Positions 51,501-60,325 of a stretch of DNA of 64,000 nt are shown piece by piece. This stretch comes from Thalassorhabdus alkalitolerans (GTDB lineage: Bacteria > Bacillota > Bacilli > Bacillales > Marinococcaceae): the NCBI RefSeq assembly GCF_042656585.1, contig NZ_JBHSPG010000005.1; one strand, given 5' to 3'. Numbering within the stretch: the first letter of the stretch is position 1; the number at the start of each line of letters is the position of its first letter. Made by a program: the position numbers and the translations under genes. The notes below the pieces were generated by a model. That model searched no databases. It worked only from the letters and a program-made list of their open reading frames with translations, and was not told the DNA's origin.

Positions 51501-52706
51501 ATGAAACTGTCGGACTTGAAAAAGAGTGGACACGCCCCTTCGTTGTTTTCGGCCTTTTTGTACTTTGACATTAGCTTTATGATCTGGGTTTTATTAGGTG
51601 CTTTAGGAGCCTACCTGACAGCAGATTTTAACTTAACAGCAGGACAAGTCGGGCTTATTGTTGCGATCCCTATTCTAGCAGGATCGGTGTTCCGAATTAT
51701 TATGGGTATTCTCACAGACCGCTTCGGTCCTAAAAAAACAGCCATCGGTGGAATGATTGTAACAATGATACCCTTATTCTGGGGATGGCTGTTTGGCTTT
51801 ACAATTGCTGAATTGTACATGATTGGTATCCTGCTTGGTGTTGCTGGAGCAAGCTTCTCTGCTTCTCTTCCAATGGCAAGTCGCTGGTATCCTCCTCAAC
51901 TGCAAGGTTTGGCAATGGGGATAGCAGGAGCAGGAAACAGTGGTACCCTTCTTGCTACATTGTTTGGTCCACGTCTTGCAGAGCTGTACGGCTGGAATGC
52001 TGTATTTGGTTTAGCACTTATCCCTTTAACTCTGGTTTTGATTTCATATATGTTTATCGCTAAAGAACCTCCTAATCAGCCAAAGCCAAAGCCTGTCTTA
52101 GATTATTTTAAAGTACTTAAGGAAAAAGACGCCTGGTATTTTTGTATCCTTTACAGTGTAACGTTTGGCGGGTTTGTCGGGTTGTCCAGTTTTTTAAGCT
52201 ACTTCTTTGTTTCCCAATACGACTTAGCAGCTGTTCGTGCCGGCGAATTTGTAACGCTGGTCGTTGCTGCAGGAAGCTTCCTGCGTCCAGTTGGCGGATT
52301 GATTGCTGATAAAATCGGCGGTGTAAAATTATTAACCTTCCTGTTTGTAGGAGTAGCAATCTGTATGCTCGGTGTCAGCTTCCTGCCTCCTTTAGCATTA
52401 GTAACACTGTTGCTCTTTGTTGGTATGGGCTGTTTAGGAATGGGCAACGGAGCAATTTTCCAGCTTGTTCCACAGCGCTTTCAAAAAGAAATTGGCATGG
52501 TAACAGGCATTGTTGGGGCTGCAGGCGGTGTTGGCGGCTTCTTCCTTCCAAATGTTCTTGGTACTTTGAGAGACCTTACTGGGACGTACGCCAGCGGCTT
52601 CATTGTTCTATCACTCACAGGTCTGTGTGCCCTTGGACTTCTTTTAATTGCACAGGCTGGCTGGAGAAGAGAATGGAAACTTGAAGGAAAATCTGTACAA
52701 ATATAA
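51501..52706 (+). CDS. nasA: Nitrate/nitrite MFS transporter (NasA/NarK type)
   Basis: 401 residues, 12 helices. The NNP-family signatures are present: GVAGASFSASLPMASRWYPP and GIAGAGNSGTLLATLFGP in helix 4/5, and GMGNGAIFQLVPQRF in the second half. The N-terminus MKLSDLKKSGHAPSLFSAFL and the length match B. subtilis NasA. AAGGAGG precedes the ATG. It takes up nitrate (or exchanges nitrite). No nitrate reductase gene is nearby. Confidence 0.9.
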   Translation: MKLSDLKKSGHAPSLFSAFLYFDISFMIWVLLGALGAYLTADFNLTAGQVGLIVAIPILAGSVFRIIMGILTDRFGPKKTAIGGMIVTMIPLFWGWLFGFTIAELYMIGILLGVAGASFSASLPMASRWYPPQLQGLAMGIAGAGNSGTLLATLFGPRLAELYGWNAVFGLALIPLTLVLISYMFIAKEPPNQPKPKPVLDYFKVLKEKDAWYFCILYSVTFGGFVGLSSFLSYFFVSQYDLAAVRAGEFVTLVVAAGSFLRPVGGLIADKIGGVKLLTFLFVGVAICMLGVSFLPPLALVTLLLFVGMGCLGMGNGAIFQLVPQRFQKEIGMVTGIVGAAGGVGGFFLPNVLGTLRDLTGTYASGFIVLSLTGLCALGLLLIAQAGWRREWKLEGKSVQI

Positions 52707-52725
52707 TCCTCTCTTCTTAATAAAG

Positions 52726-52764
52726 AAAGGCTGAATGATGGTTCTCCTTCATTCAGCCTTTTTT
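52726..52764. terminator. Bidirectional terminator
   Basis: GGCTGAATGA (52729-52738) pairs with TCATTCAGCC (52749-52758), with AAA and TTTTTT flanks. It separates the convergent nitrate carrier and BCCT genes. Confidence 0.9.
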
Positions 52765-52771
52765 GCTATTA

Positions 52772-54322
52772 TTAGGTTGGTTTTATTTCCTCTTTAATTC
52801 CCTTTCTTCTTCTTAACCTAATCTTTGGCAGTTTGCCGCCGGTAGGTTCTGGTTTTACTTCTCCTTTAAAGGCTTTCAACATGGAAAACGTCATGAAAAA
52901 TAATATGATAGTTAATGGAAAAGCGCTGACTATAATCGCAGTCTGCAATCCTTCAAGCCCTCCCGAAGCCATAAGCACTGCTGCTGATGCAGCTAACACA
53001 AAACCCCAACTGAACTTTACAACGTTTGGAGGGTTAATCCCTCCATTTGTTGTTTGCATCCCTAGCACAAAAGTAGCTGAATCAGCGGAGGTTATAAAGA
53101 ATGTACTAATTAAAAATACAGTAATTATGGCCAGAATGGCTCCCAATGGAATTTGTTCATATACAAAAAATAAAGCGGTCTCCAGAGCCTGCTCAGAAAC
53201 AGGAAGGCCCATTGTGTATTCATAGAATATCCCTGTACCCCCAAATACAGCAAACCAAAGAGTACAAACAACAGCAGGAATTATCAGCACCGCCACCACG
53301 AATTCTCTAACCGTTCTTCCTTTTGATACCCTTGCAATAAACGTTCCTACAAACGGTGCCCAGGCGATCCACCAAGCCCAGTAAAAAATGGTCCACCCTT
53401 GAAACCACTCGGCATCCCCTTCATTAAAAGGAGCAAGCCTAAGTCCCATGGCGGGAAGGTTTTGGATATAGCTCCCAAACGTGGTTGTAAACAGTTCCAG
53501 AAGAAATACCGTTGGACCGAGAAATAACAGGGCAAAGAACAATATTACTGCCAGAACCATATTCGTGTTGCTTAAATATTTAATTCCTTTTTTGATTCCA
53601 GTGCCTGCGCTAAAAATAAATAATAAAGTAACAACCGCAATAATAATCAGTTGTATCGTAAAGTTATTAGGGATACCTGTAAGGTAGCTCAATCCACCGT
53701 TTATTTGAGCAGCCCCTAACCCCAAGGAAGCACATACTCCAAATATGGTGGCAAATACTGCTACAATATCAATAATGACGCCAATTGGTCCTTTTACTCG
53801 GTCCCCAAGTAGTGGATATAGTGTAGAGCTAATTAACCCGGGGTATCCTTTTCTAAATTTAAAATAAGCAAGTCCAAGGGCTATCGTGGCGTATATGGCC
53901 CATGCATGAAATCCCCAATGCAAATATGTATACTGAAGACTCATGATTGCTGCGTCATCTGTTCCTCCCGCTATCATAGGCGGACTGACAAAGTGTGAAA
54001 TCGGTTCAGATACCCCAAAAAATAACAGTCCTATTCCCATTCCTGCACTAAATAGCATGGCGATCCATGTTGGGCGGCTGAACTCTGGTTTGTCTTCATC
54101 TTTTCCAAGCTTGATCTTCCCGTACTTGCTGATGATTAAATAAAGAGCAAATAGTAAAAAGAATGTTGCTGCTATTTGGTAGAACCAGCCAAAGTTCTCC
54201 AGAAAAAATGCAAGGGCTGTATCCATGGCGGCTTCTAGCTGACCTGGCAAAATGACCCCCCATAATACAAATACAATTGCAATAACCATTGATATCCAAA
54301 AGACACTTGTTACTTTAGCCAT
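52772..54322 (-). CDS. opuD: BCCT-family betaine/carnitine/choline transporter
   Basis: 516 residues, 12 helices. BCCT hallmarks: MLFSAGMGIGLLFFGVSEPISHF near residue 90, LHWGFHAWAIYA, and the aromatic substrate/ion region FYWAWWIAWAPFVGTFIARVSKG. It has a short basic C-terminal tail (KIRLRRRKGIKEE), a feature linked to osmosensing in this family. Sodium-coupled uptake of glycine betaine or a similar compatible solute. Single gene. OpuD is the closest B. subtilis type; another quaternary amine is possible. Confidence 0.88.
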   Translation of the reverse strand: MAKVTSVFWISMVIAIVFVLWGVILPGQLEAAMDTALAFFLENFGWFYQIAATFFLLFALYLIISKYGKIKLGKDEDKPEFSRPTWIAMLFSAGMGIGLLFFGVSEPISHFVSPPMIAGGTDDAAIMSLQYTYLHWGFHAWAIYATIALGLAYFKFRKGYPGLISSTLYPLLGDRVKGPIGVIIDIVAVFATIFGVCASLGLGAAQINGGLSYLTGIPNNFTIQLIIIAVVTLLFIFSAGTGIKKGIKYLSNTNMVLAVILFFALLFLGPTVFLLELFTTTFGSYIQNLPAMGLRLAPFNEGDAEWFQGWTIFYWAWWIAWAPFVGTFIARVSKGRTVREFVVAVLIIPAVVCTLWFAVFGGTGIFYEYTMGLPVSEQALETALFFVYEQIPLGAILAIITVFLISTFFITSADSATFVLGMQTTNGGINPPNVVKFSWGFVLAASAAVLMASGGLEGLQTAIIVSAFPLTIILFFMTFSMLKAFKGEVKPEPTGGKLPKIRLRRRKGIKEEIKPT

Positions 54323-54488
54323 TACAAAGCCCTCCTTTCATCCTCTTCCCTAGCGTTTGATTATTAAGAAGAGCTTATACATGCTTATATATTTTTTCCA
54401 TGTAACAAAAATATGATAATTTTATGTGTTGAAGCTGAAAAGAAGAGGAATAGAAAAAAAGGCAGTCCATATTATTGGGGTGAGTGGT

Positions 54489-55184
54489 TTGAGACAGGAA
54501 TTTTTAAAACAGTACGCCAAGTACCTTGTGACAATCGGTATTTTGATTCTTTTATTTATGCTGTTAACACAGCTTTTGGCAAGTGAACTAAACCCAAATC
54601 TTCTTCAGCAATTTGACTTTGCAATCATTGCCTGGGTTCAATCATGGATTACACCACTTTTAACAGACTCATTTAACGTGATTACTTATTTGGGATCTGT
54701 TCAAGCTTTAATCATTTTGGTGATAATTACGTCACTTATGTTGTTTATTTTTAAGAAGACCTGGGAAGGTATTCTTTACATCTTTACCGTCGCAGCGGGG
54801 GGAGGACTCAACTGGCTGCTAAAATGGATTATTCACAGAGAGCGTCCGGACATCAACCCCCTTGTAGTGGAGTCTGGATACAGTTTTCCGAGCGGACATG
54901 CGATGATGGCTATCATTGCATACGGAATGCTGGGATACTATTTTGTTTTGTTTCTTCAAAGCAAAGCAGCCAAGTCAATAACAGTCATTGCTTTCACTAT
55001 CTTAATATTCCTCATTGGTCTAAGCCGTATCTATTTAGGGGTTCATTACCCCAGTGATGTAATTGCCGGATATGCTGTCGGCGGTGCATGGCTTGGTGCT
55101 TCTATCATTGCTTTAGAAGTCCTTTTGCGCAGAAGAGAGAGTTCGAGACATTCAGCAGAGAGATCAGTCATCCCGCCAGGATAA
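54489..55184 (+). CDS. PAP2-family phosphatase
   Basis: 231 residues if started at the TTG 54489, five bases after GGGGTGAG; the frame is open from a GTG at 54426 that lacks a ribosome site. About six helices. The acid phosphatase triad motifs are KWIIHRERP, SFPSGHAM and SRIYLGVHYPSD, all on the outer face. Probably dephosphorylates undecaprenyl pyrophosphate or phosphatidylglycerol phosphate. The C-terminus is Arg/Ser-rich. Confidence 0.88.
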   Translation: MRQEFLKQYAKYLVTIGILILLFMLLTQLLASELNPNLLQQFDFAIIAWVQSWITPLLTDSFNVITYLGSVQALIILVIITSLMLFIFKKTWEGILYIFTVAAGGGLNWLLKWIIHRERPDINPLVVESGYSFPSGHAMMAIIAYGMLGYYFVLFLQSKAAKSITVIAFTILIFLIGLSRIYLGVHYPSDVIAGYAVGGAWLGASIIALEVLLRRRESSRHSAERSVIPPG

Positions 55185-55193
55185 TTTTTTAAT

Positions 55194-55238
55194 AAAAAGG
55201 ATTGGCCGTGGTTTATTCACTCACGGCCAATCCTTTTA
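55194..55238. terminator. Bidirectional terminator
   Basis: AAAAGGATTGGCCGTG (55195-55210) pairs with CACGGCCAATCCTTTT (55222-55237). It is shared by the PAP2 gene and the convergent ABC transporter operon. Confidence 0.9.
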
Positions 55239-55241
55239 ACT

Positions 55242-56345
55242 TTATTCTGCTAACACCTCTTCTAGAAGCTCAAAATTTGTGTATTCAGTATAGTCGGGGA
55301 CTCTAGGTATGTTATCCTCCTCCATCATGAATTCTGCAATAACTTCAGAACCCATTTGCATGTCATCTGTGGCCTCCATGGAATAGACATTTCTACTCAT
55401 GACTTCTTCTACTTGTTCTCTAGGAAGATTTTCTAATTTCTCATCCATTATATCAATTGCCTCATCCCGATTTTCATTAATAAACTCTGTGGCTTTGTTC
55501 AAGGCCCGTAACATTGCTTTCACAGTATTAGGGTTATCTTCCAGGAACTCTTCAGTTACTTGAAATGTTGAATAGAACTGCATCCAGTCTACTTCTCCTT
55601 CAGCCCCTGGGATCTCAGAGGTACTTCCGCTAAAAAGAAATTGAGCTCCTTGATCAAGACCAATAGTAATCCATGGCTCCCAGGCTGCCATAATGTCAAT
55701 ATCACCGTTATCTAATGCTGCTATTTGGTCTGTAGGGGACATATTTATGAAATCTACTGTATCCATATCTACTCCTAGCTCTTCAGCCATGTTATGTAAG
55801 GCAATACTTACACCAGCTCCTTGAACCATTCCAATCGTTGCCCCCTCTATATCTTTAGGGCTATTGATTTCCATTTCAGGGCTTGCAATAACGGCTTGAG
55901 TGCCAGAAACATTAGCCATGGGTGACACAATGACAGTTGGTACATTATTTGCACTTAATGAAATATTTGTAATAGTCGTCTCAAAACTTGATTGAGCATC
56001 ACCACTAGCGATAAGCGGCCCAATGTCTGGTCCAGACTGCACAATATTATTTTCAACCGTTAAGCCTTCTTCTTCAAAAAAACCAAGTTCATCAGCAAGC
56101 ATTTGCTGGGCTGATACTTGTGTATCAATTACTCCGTATAGTGTCACTTCTTCTACTTCTAACTCTTCGTTCCCACTGTTGTTTTCATCTTCCCCAGTGA
56201 TCTCCTCCTCTTCTGAAGAATCAGCTTCCACATCATCACTTGCTTCTTCAATCCCACAAGCTGCAATGAGTAATATTATGCCAATTGAAATTAAAACAAA
56301 TAGGTTAAACTGTACATCACGGAACTTACCGATAAATTCTTTCAT
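55242..56345 (-). CDS. ABC transporter solute-binding lipoprotein, nitrate/sulfonate/taurine type
   Basis: 367 residues from ATG 56345 (MKEFIGKF), six to seven bases after AGAGGGT. A hydrophobic signal ends in lipobox LIAAC, followed by about 30 residues that are almost all Asp, Glu, Ser and Asn. The binding domain is NMT1/SsuA-like: VSAQQMLADELGFFEEEGL, MAAWEPWI and SPKDIEGATIGMVQGAGV. Lipid-anchored outside the cell. Last gene of an ATPase-permease-binding protein operon. Substrate cannot be told apart among sulfonates, taurine, nitrate or thiamine precursors. Confidence 0.88.
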   Translation of the reverse strand: MKEFIGKFRDVQFNLFVLISIGIILLIAACGIEEASDDVEADSSEEEEITGEDENNSGNEELEVEEVTLYGVIDTQVSAQQMLADELGFFEEEGLTVENNIVQSGPDIGPLIASGDAQSSFETTITNISLSANNVPTVIVSPMANVSGTQAVIASPEMEINSPKDIEGATIGMVQGAGVSIALHNMAEELGVDMDTVDFINMSPTDQIAALDNGDIDIMAAWEPWITIGLDQGAQFLFSGSTSEIPGAEGEVDWMQFYSTFQVTEEFLEDNPNTVKAMLRALNKATEFINENRDEAIDIMDEKLENLPREQVEEVMSRNVYSMEATDDMQMGSEVIAEFMMEEDNIPRVPDYTEYTNFELLEEVLAE

Positions 56346-56368
56346 ATCCATACCCTCTCTTTATTCGA

Positions 56369-57235
56369 TTATTTTTGTACTGCATCTGTGAGCTCACTTC
56401 CTTTTTTCCATTTAAACAAACGCTTTTCAACTATGCTTAAAATAATTGCAAATATAAAGTATAGGGCTCCTATTAACGAAGCCGCTAAAAACATATTGGC
56501 CATCTGAAAGAAGTTTCGGGAATCAATGATTAAATACCCCAGACCAGAATGTGCTCCTATCATTTCAGCTACCACCATTGCCGCAAACGAAACAGCTAAA
56601 GTCACTCGCATACCTACAAAAATTGGAGGAAGAGCTCCAGGTAAAATTACTCTTCTAAATACTTGTCTTTGAGTAGCTCCTAGTGATAAAGCTGAACGGA
56701 TTAACACTGGGTTTACATTTTTTATACCGTCGACCGTATAAGCTATCATCGGAATCGCTGTAGCGTATGTTATTAAGGTTAGTTTTGATACTTCGCCAAC
56801 CCCCATCCAAATAATAAATATCGGCAGTAATGCAAAGGGTGGTATAGGACCAATCATATTAATTAAAGGATCAACAATATTTCTTATTAATCTGAATTTT
56901 ACAATCAAAAAGGCTAGTATAACCGCAATCACTACCCCTACTATAAAGCCTACTCCAAGCCGCCAGGTACTTGACCAAATATGTGCAAACAACACACCTT
57001 GCTCATAAAGATGGTATGCAGCCTCTAAAACGTTTATCGGGGTAGGTAAAAACACCGGGTTAAACCACTCAAACCTTACATTCATCATTCCAATGATTTG
57101 CCAAATTATAAAAAAACTAATGATAGTTATTGTTCTTCCAATACGGTCTTTATCCCAATAATCTCGTACATTTAAAGTATTGTTTTTCTGTTTTTTTATA
57201 ACACCTTGTTCCTTGGTGTTTTCCATCGTAGACAT
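56369..57235 (-). CDS. ABC transporter permease, nitrate/sulfonate/taurine type
   Basis: 288 residues from ATG 57235; GTG codons five to six positions earlier are alternatives. Six helices after a hydrophilic 35-residue N-terminus. The EAA loop reads SALSLGATQRQVFRRVILPGALPPIF, split here as SALSLGATQRQVFRR and VILPGALPPIF, typical of SsuC/TauC-type permeases. It starts 23 bases after the ATPase stop. Confidence 0.9.
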   Translation of the reverse strand: MSTMENTKEQGVIKKQKNNTLNVRDYWDKDRIGRTITIISFFIIWQIIGMMNVRFEWFNPVFLPTPINVLEAAYHLYEQGVLFAHIWSSTWRLGVGFIVGVVIAVILAFLIVKFRLIRNIVDPLINMIGPIPPFALLPIFIIWMGVGEVSKLTLITYATAIPMIAYTVDGIKNVNPVLIRSALSLGATQRQVFRRVILPGALPPIFVGMRVTLAVSFAAMVVAEMIGAHSGLGYLIIDSRNFFQMANMFLAASLIGALYFIFAIILSIVEKRLFKWKKGSELTDAVQK

Positions 57236-57258
57236 CTGCTTACTCACCACCCTTTTCT

Positions 57259-58014
57259 TTATAATGTAACTTCTTCATTAATTAATAAGTCTTCTAATTT
57301 AGAAACTACTTCTTTAAATTCATCAGACTTTTCTCGAGGCCGTTCCATCATTACTCTCTCGTCCGTCAACACTTTGCCGTCTTTCATCACTAATATTCGA
57401 TCCGCTAAATAGACAGCTTCTTCAACACTATGGGTGATAAACAACACCATCGTTTTTAATTGCATCCATATTTTTAGTAATTCTTTCCTCATCGTTTCTC
57501 TTGTTAAAATATCCAAAGCACCAAATGGCTCATCCATTAACAATATATCTGGTTTGTTTGCTAGTGCTCTGGCGATCCCCACGCGTTGCTGCATTCCACC
57601 TGAGAGTTGTCTTGGATAATAGTCCCTTGAGTCTTCCAGTCCTACCAACTTTAAATATTCTTCTGCTATGGTTAAAGATTTTTGTTTACCGACACCCTGG
57701 AGGCTCGGACCAAAAGCAATGTTCTCAATGACTGTGTACCAGGGAAATAACGCATGTTCTTGAAATACAACTCCTCTTTGCTTTGAAGGGCCTGTTATTT
57801 TACTATTATTAACTGTAATTGCTCCCTGATCCGGCTGCAAAAAACCTGAAACCAAGTTTAGCAATGTTGACTTCCCACACCCACTATGGCCTAAAATACA
57901 TATAAATTCATGGGGCTCAACTTCAAAATCCACGTCATATAAAACTTGCTTTGCTTCCCGGTCTGAATAAAACGTTTTTGATACATTAGAAACTTTTAAA
58001 CTCAATTTTTCCAC
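57259..58014 (-). CDS. ABC transporter ATPase, nitrate/sulfonate/taurine type
   Basis: 251 residues. Walker A GHSGCGKST, Q-loop FQEHALFPW, signature LSGGMQQRVGIARAL, Walker B ILLMDEPFGALD, switch His in FITHSVEEA. These match the SsuB/TauB subfamily. First gene of the operon; the promoter region upstream carries an inverted repeat. Confidence 0.93.
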   Translation of the reverse strand: MEKLSLKVSNVSKTFYSDREAKQVLYDVDFEVEPHEFICILGHSGCGKSTLLNLVSGFLQPDQGAITVNNSKITGPSKQRGVVFQEHALFPWYTVIENIAFGPSLQGVGKQKSLTIAEEYLKLVGLEDSRDYYPRQLSGGMQQRVGIARALANKPDILLMDEPFGALDILTRETMRKELLKIWMQLKTMVLFITHSVEEAVYLADRILVMKDGKVLTDERVMMERPREKSDEFKEVVSKLEDLLINEEVTL

Positions 58015-58112
58015 TCCTTGAAATGTAAACTTTATTAACGCGTTTTGTTATTTAACTTCATTATAAATTTGTTATTTTCTTATTTCATTAGATATAACGT
58101 ATAAAAGTGTTA

Positions 58113-58154
58113 AGTTGTTTAGATATGTTGCATAATAGTTTTTCCTAAACAACT
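58113..58154. promoter_or_regulatory. 10-bp inverted repeat upstream of the ABC transporter operon
   Basis: AGTTGTTTAG and CTAAACAACT are separated by 22 bases, about 100 bases before the ATPase start. A candidate regulator-binding site; the regulator is not known. Confidence 0.45.
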
Positions 58155-58203
58155 GTTCCTGCCCAGTATGACAAGGTATTGCAACTTTTTATATGGGGTG
58201 TTG

Positions 58204-58248
58204 CAAGAGAAAAATCATGTCATATTTTGTGACATGATTTTTCTCTTG
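58204..58248. terminator. Perfect 19-bp inverted repeat
   Basis: Arms 58204-58222 and 58230-58248 are exactly complementary, with loop TATTTTG. The inner 7 bp (CATGTCA/TGACATG) followed by ATTTTT on both strands resemble a bidirectional terminator, but the complementarity continues through the T-run, which is unusual. It may be a second terminator or a regulatory hairpin. Confidence 0.55.
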
Positions 58249-58262
58249 CTATTATTGTTTAC

Positions 58263-58294
58263 AAAAAAAAACTGTTGAGATAGTTTCTCAACAG
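58263..58294 (-). terminator. Terminator of the chromate transporter operon
   Basis: CTGTTGAGA (58272-58280) pairs with TCTCAACAG (58286-58294). On the minus strand it is followed by a run of T (58270-58263). It lies 17 bases after the operon stop. Confidence 0.9.
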
Positions 58295-58310
58295 CCTCCT
58301 TAATTGTGAA

Positions 58311-58847
58311 TCACCCGCCTGAAAGAAACAAAACCCCGTACACAATTGAAATAACAATAACGATAGCAGGGTGAACCTTCCATTTCTCTAATAAAAAATA
58401 ACTTCCGACAAGCAAAATAATAGTATGAAGGATACCGCCGCCTTCTACAGAACCAGCTAAAAATTGAATAGTTAATATTCCCAGTAAAACGGCAATGACC
58501 GGCCGCACATATTGCGTCAGTCTTTTTACTTTTGGTGAATCCTTATGTTTATATAGCAATCCAACCAAAGCAATCATCATGACCAGAGAAGGGGCAATGG
58601 TTGCAAATAAACCAACTCCTGCACCTAGCCAGCCTCCTACCTCATACCCAATGAATGCTGCCATTTTTGTAGCAATAGGACCTGGGAGGGCGTTACCGAT
58701 GGCAAGAACCTCACTAAACTCCTGAACGGTCATCCACTCATACCGTTCCACTACCTCATATTGTATGAGCGGAATGGAGGCCGGACCGCCGCCGTAACCT
58801 AATATTCCCGGAAGGAAGAAGGCTATAAAAATTTCTACATATATCAT
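58311..58847 (-). CDS. Short-chain chromate transporter subunit (CHR, YwrA-like)
   Basis: 178 residues, about six helices: one CHR domain, half of a full-size ChrA. Motifs FFLPGILGYGGGPASIPLIQ and GNALPGPIATKMAAFIGY are the conserved CHR segments. It overlaps the upstream CHR gene by four bases; paired short CHR proteins (YwrB/YwrA in B. subtilis) work together in chromate efflux. Confidence 0.9.
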   Translation of the reverse strand: MIYVEIFIAFFLPGILGYGGGPASIPLIQYEVVERYEWMTVQEFSEVLAIGNALPGPIATKMAAFIGYEVGGWLGAGVGLFATIAPSLVMMIALVGLLYKHKDSPKVKRLTQYVRPVIAVLLGILTIQFLAGSVEGGGILHTIILLVGSYFLLEKWKVHPAIVIVISIVYGVLFLSGG

Positions 58848-59419
58848 TCTTCTTTTCCTCCTTCCCTGCCCTTAATCTTCTTCTCTAAAGGGTCTCGTTT
58901 AATCAGAGCAGCAATAATTAAAATGACAATAAGAATAGCTGGGTGGAAATCAAACACCCCAATGATAACTATCCCAATAAGCAACAGTAGTCCTGCGAAC
59001 TTCCACCCTAAATCTGAGTGGGACTTAGTGACAAAGTTTTTAGTCAGTACAGCCATCATCACTGTCACTACCGGGAGAACACCATTTGTTAAGCCTGTTA
59101 CCCAGGGAGCATCCTGAAAATTTGCAAGAGCCGCAAAAAAAGCAATCATCATTAATGCCGTAGGCATAACAATGGCAATCACTCCATTTATTGCTCCAAT
59201 AACACCACCGACAGAAAAACCTATGTATCCAGCAAGCTTCGTTACTATCGGACCTGGAAGTGTATTTCCCAACGCTAATATATCACCAAATTCATCTTCA
59301 GACAGCCATTTGTAATGATCCACAACTTCTTTATAAACAAGTGGGATAGAAGCAGGTCCGCCCCCGTAGCCAAGGATCCCCACCCGGAAAAAAGCGAGGA
59401 ATATCTTCATTTGTAGCAA
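58844..59419 (-). CDS. Short-chain chromate transporter subunit (CHR, YwrB-like)
   Basis: About 191 residues from a TTG at 59419, eight bases after GGGAG; GTG 59428 and ATG 59410 are alternatives. One CHR domain with FFRVGILGYGGGPASIPLVY and GNTLPGPIVTKLAGYIGF. The C-terminal tail is charged (LIKRDPLEKKIKGREGGK). First gene of the pair. The divergent Lrp/AsnC gene matches the B. subtilis ywrC-ywrB-ywrA neighbourhood. Confidence 0.88.
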   Translation of the reverse strand: MLQMKIFLAFFRVGILGYGGGPASIPLVYKEVVDHYKWLSEDEFGDILALGNTLPGPIVTKLAGYIGFSVGGVIGAINGVIAIVMPTALMMIAFFAALANFQDAPWVTGLTNGVLPVVTVMMAVLTKNFVTKSHSDLGWKFAGLLLLIGIVIIGVFDFHPAILIVILIIAALIKRDPLEKKIKGREGGKEE

Positions 59420-59747
59420 CTTTCTCACTCCCTTTTTCTTGATGTTCTTTTGTACTCATAGTAGCACATCGAACTTCACTTATGTAATTATTTATTCAAC
59501 TTATTAAACAAAATGTATGATATATATTTATTTTAATTTCTTTTTGTTATTTCTATTGCTATACTATTTATACTATCTGTTATTGAAAATTGTGCTTTAC
59601 TTCGTTCTGCTTCTCCACCTCAAGGAACGGCTTATCTCCACCATATTCAAGGTTTCTTCAGGAGCCCGGCCAGAGGCCAGCTCTAGCATAATCCTAGAAA
59701 AACCCTAGAAGAAGTACTATTACCTTGCAGAAATGTAGGTGAAAATT
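59420..59747. other. Divergent intergenic region, chromate genes / Lrp regulator
   Basis: 328 bases. Mostly AT-rich, with a GC-rich imperfect inverted repeat GAGC-CCGGCC-AGA-GGCC-AGCTC near 59662-59683 about 65 bases before the regulator start. A 63-codon plus-strand frame (59517-59708) is low-complexity Leu/Tyr/Phe with no ribosome site and is not called as a gene. Confidence 0.5.
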
Positions 59748-60197
59748 ATGGAATTAGATTCGATTGATAAAAAAATATTAGAATGCCTGATTGAAAATGG
59801 ACGTATGTCTTATGTCGATATTGGCAAGCGCTTAAATATATCAAGGGTTTCCGTGCGTGACCGTGTGCAGGTTTTACAGGAAAAAGGAGTGATTGAGAAG
59901 TTCAGTGTCGTCATTAATTCTGAGCTTGCCGGCAAAGCTGTTTCCGCTTTTTTTGAAGTAGACTGTGAGCCTTCCCACCTTGTATCGGTCGCCGAAGCTC
60001 TTGTTGAAAACCCGAGCGTAGCCAGCTGCTATCAAATGACAGGCCCAAGCACTCTCCATATGCATGTGTTAGTCGAAAACTTCACCCGGCTTGAACAATT
60101 TATTAATGAAGAATTATATGAATTAAACGGAATTACAAGGGTCGAGAGCCATATATTATTACGAAGATTTAAAAGCAGGACAGGACTCAAATTATAA
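59748..60197 (+). CDS. Lrp/AsnC-family regulator (YwrC/ChrS-like)
   Basis: 149 residues from ATG 59748, after AGGTG. N-terminal helix-turn-helix (DKKILECLIENGRMSYVDIG then ISRVSVRDRVQ) and C-terminal RAM/ligand domain. Divergent from the two CHR genes, so it probably controls them, as YwrC (ChrS) does in B. subtilis. Followed by a strong terminator. Confidence 0.9.
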   Translation: MELDSIDKKILECLIENGRMSYVDIGKRLNISRVSVRDRVQVLQEKGVIEKFSVVINSELAGKAVSAFFEVDCEPSHLVSVAEALVENPSVASCYQMTGPSTLHMHVLVENFTRLEQFINEELYELNGITRVESHILLRRFKSRTGLKL

Positions 60198-60243
60198 AAA
60201 CAAGGGATGTAGAGGAAAAATACCTACATCCCTTGTTTTTTTA
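60196..60243 (+). terminator. Terminator of the Lrp/AsnC gene
   Basis: AAAAACAAGGGATGTAG (60196-60212) pairs with CTACATCCCTTGTTTTT (60224-60240), followed by more T. The stop codon overlaps the first A-run. Confidence 0.9.
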
Positions 60244-60325
60244 TTCATCCGTATTCCTTTGGATAATATTGTTGATATTGCTTAAAACTACAACTGATAA
60301 TTCTGGCTGGCAGGAGAGGATGACA

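Larger units (their letters stand above)
58015..58310. other. Regulatory/terminator region upstream of the ABC operon
   Basis: No gene. The region contains, from left to right, an AT-rich leader, an inverted repeat AGTTGTTTAG...CTAAACAACT (58113-58122 and 58145-58154), a perfect 19-bp hairpin (58204-58248) and the chromate operon terminator (58263-58294). Confidence 0.7.

Noticed and set aside
59517..59708. 63-codon hydrophobic plus-strand frame upstream of the Lrp/AsnC gene
   Set aside because: Low-complexity Leu/Tyr/Phe from AT-rich DNA, no ribosome site, ends in unrelated GC-rich sequence.
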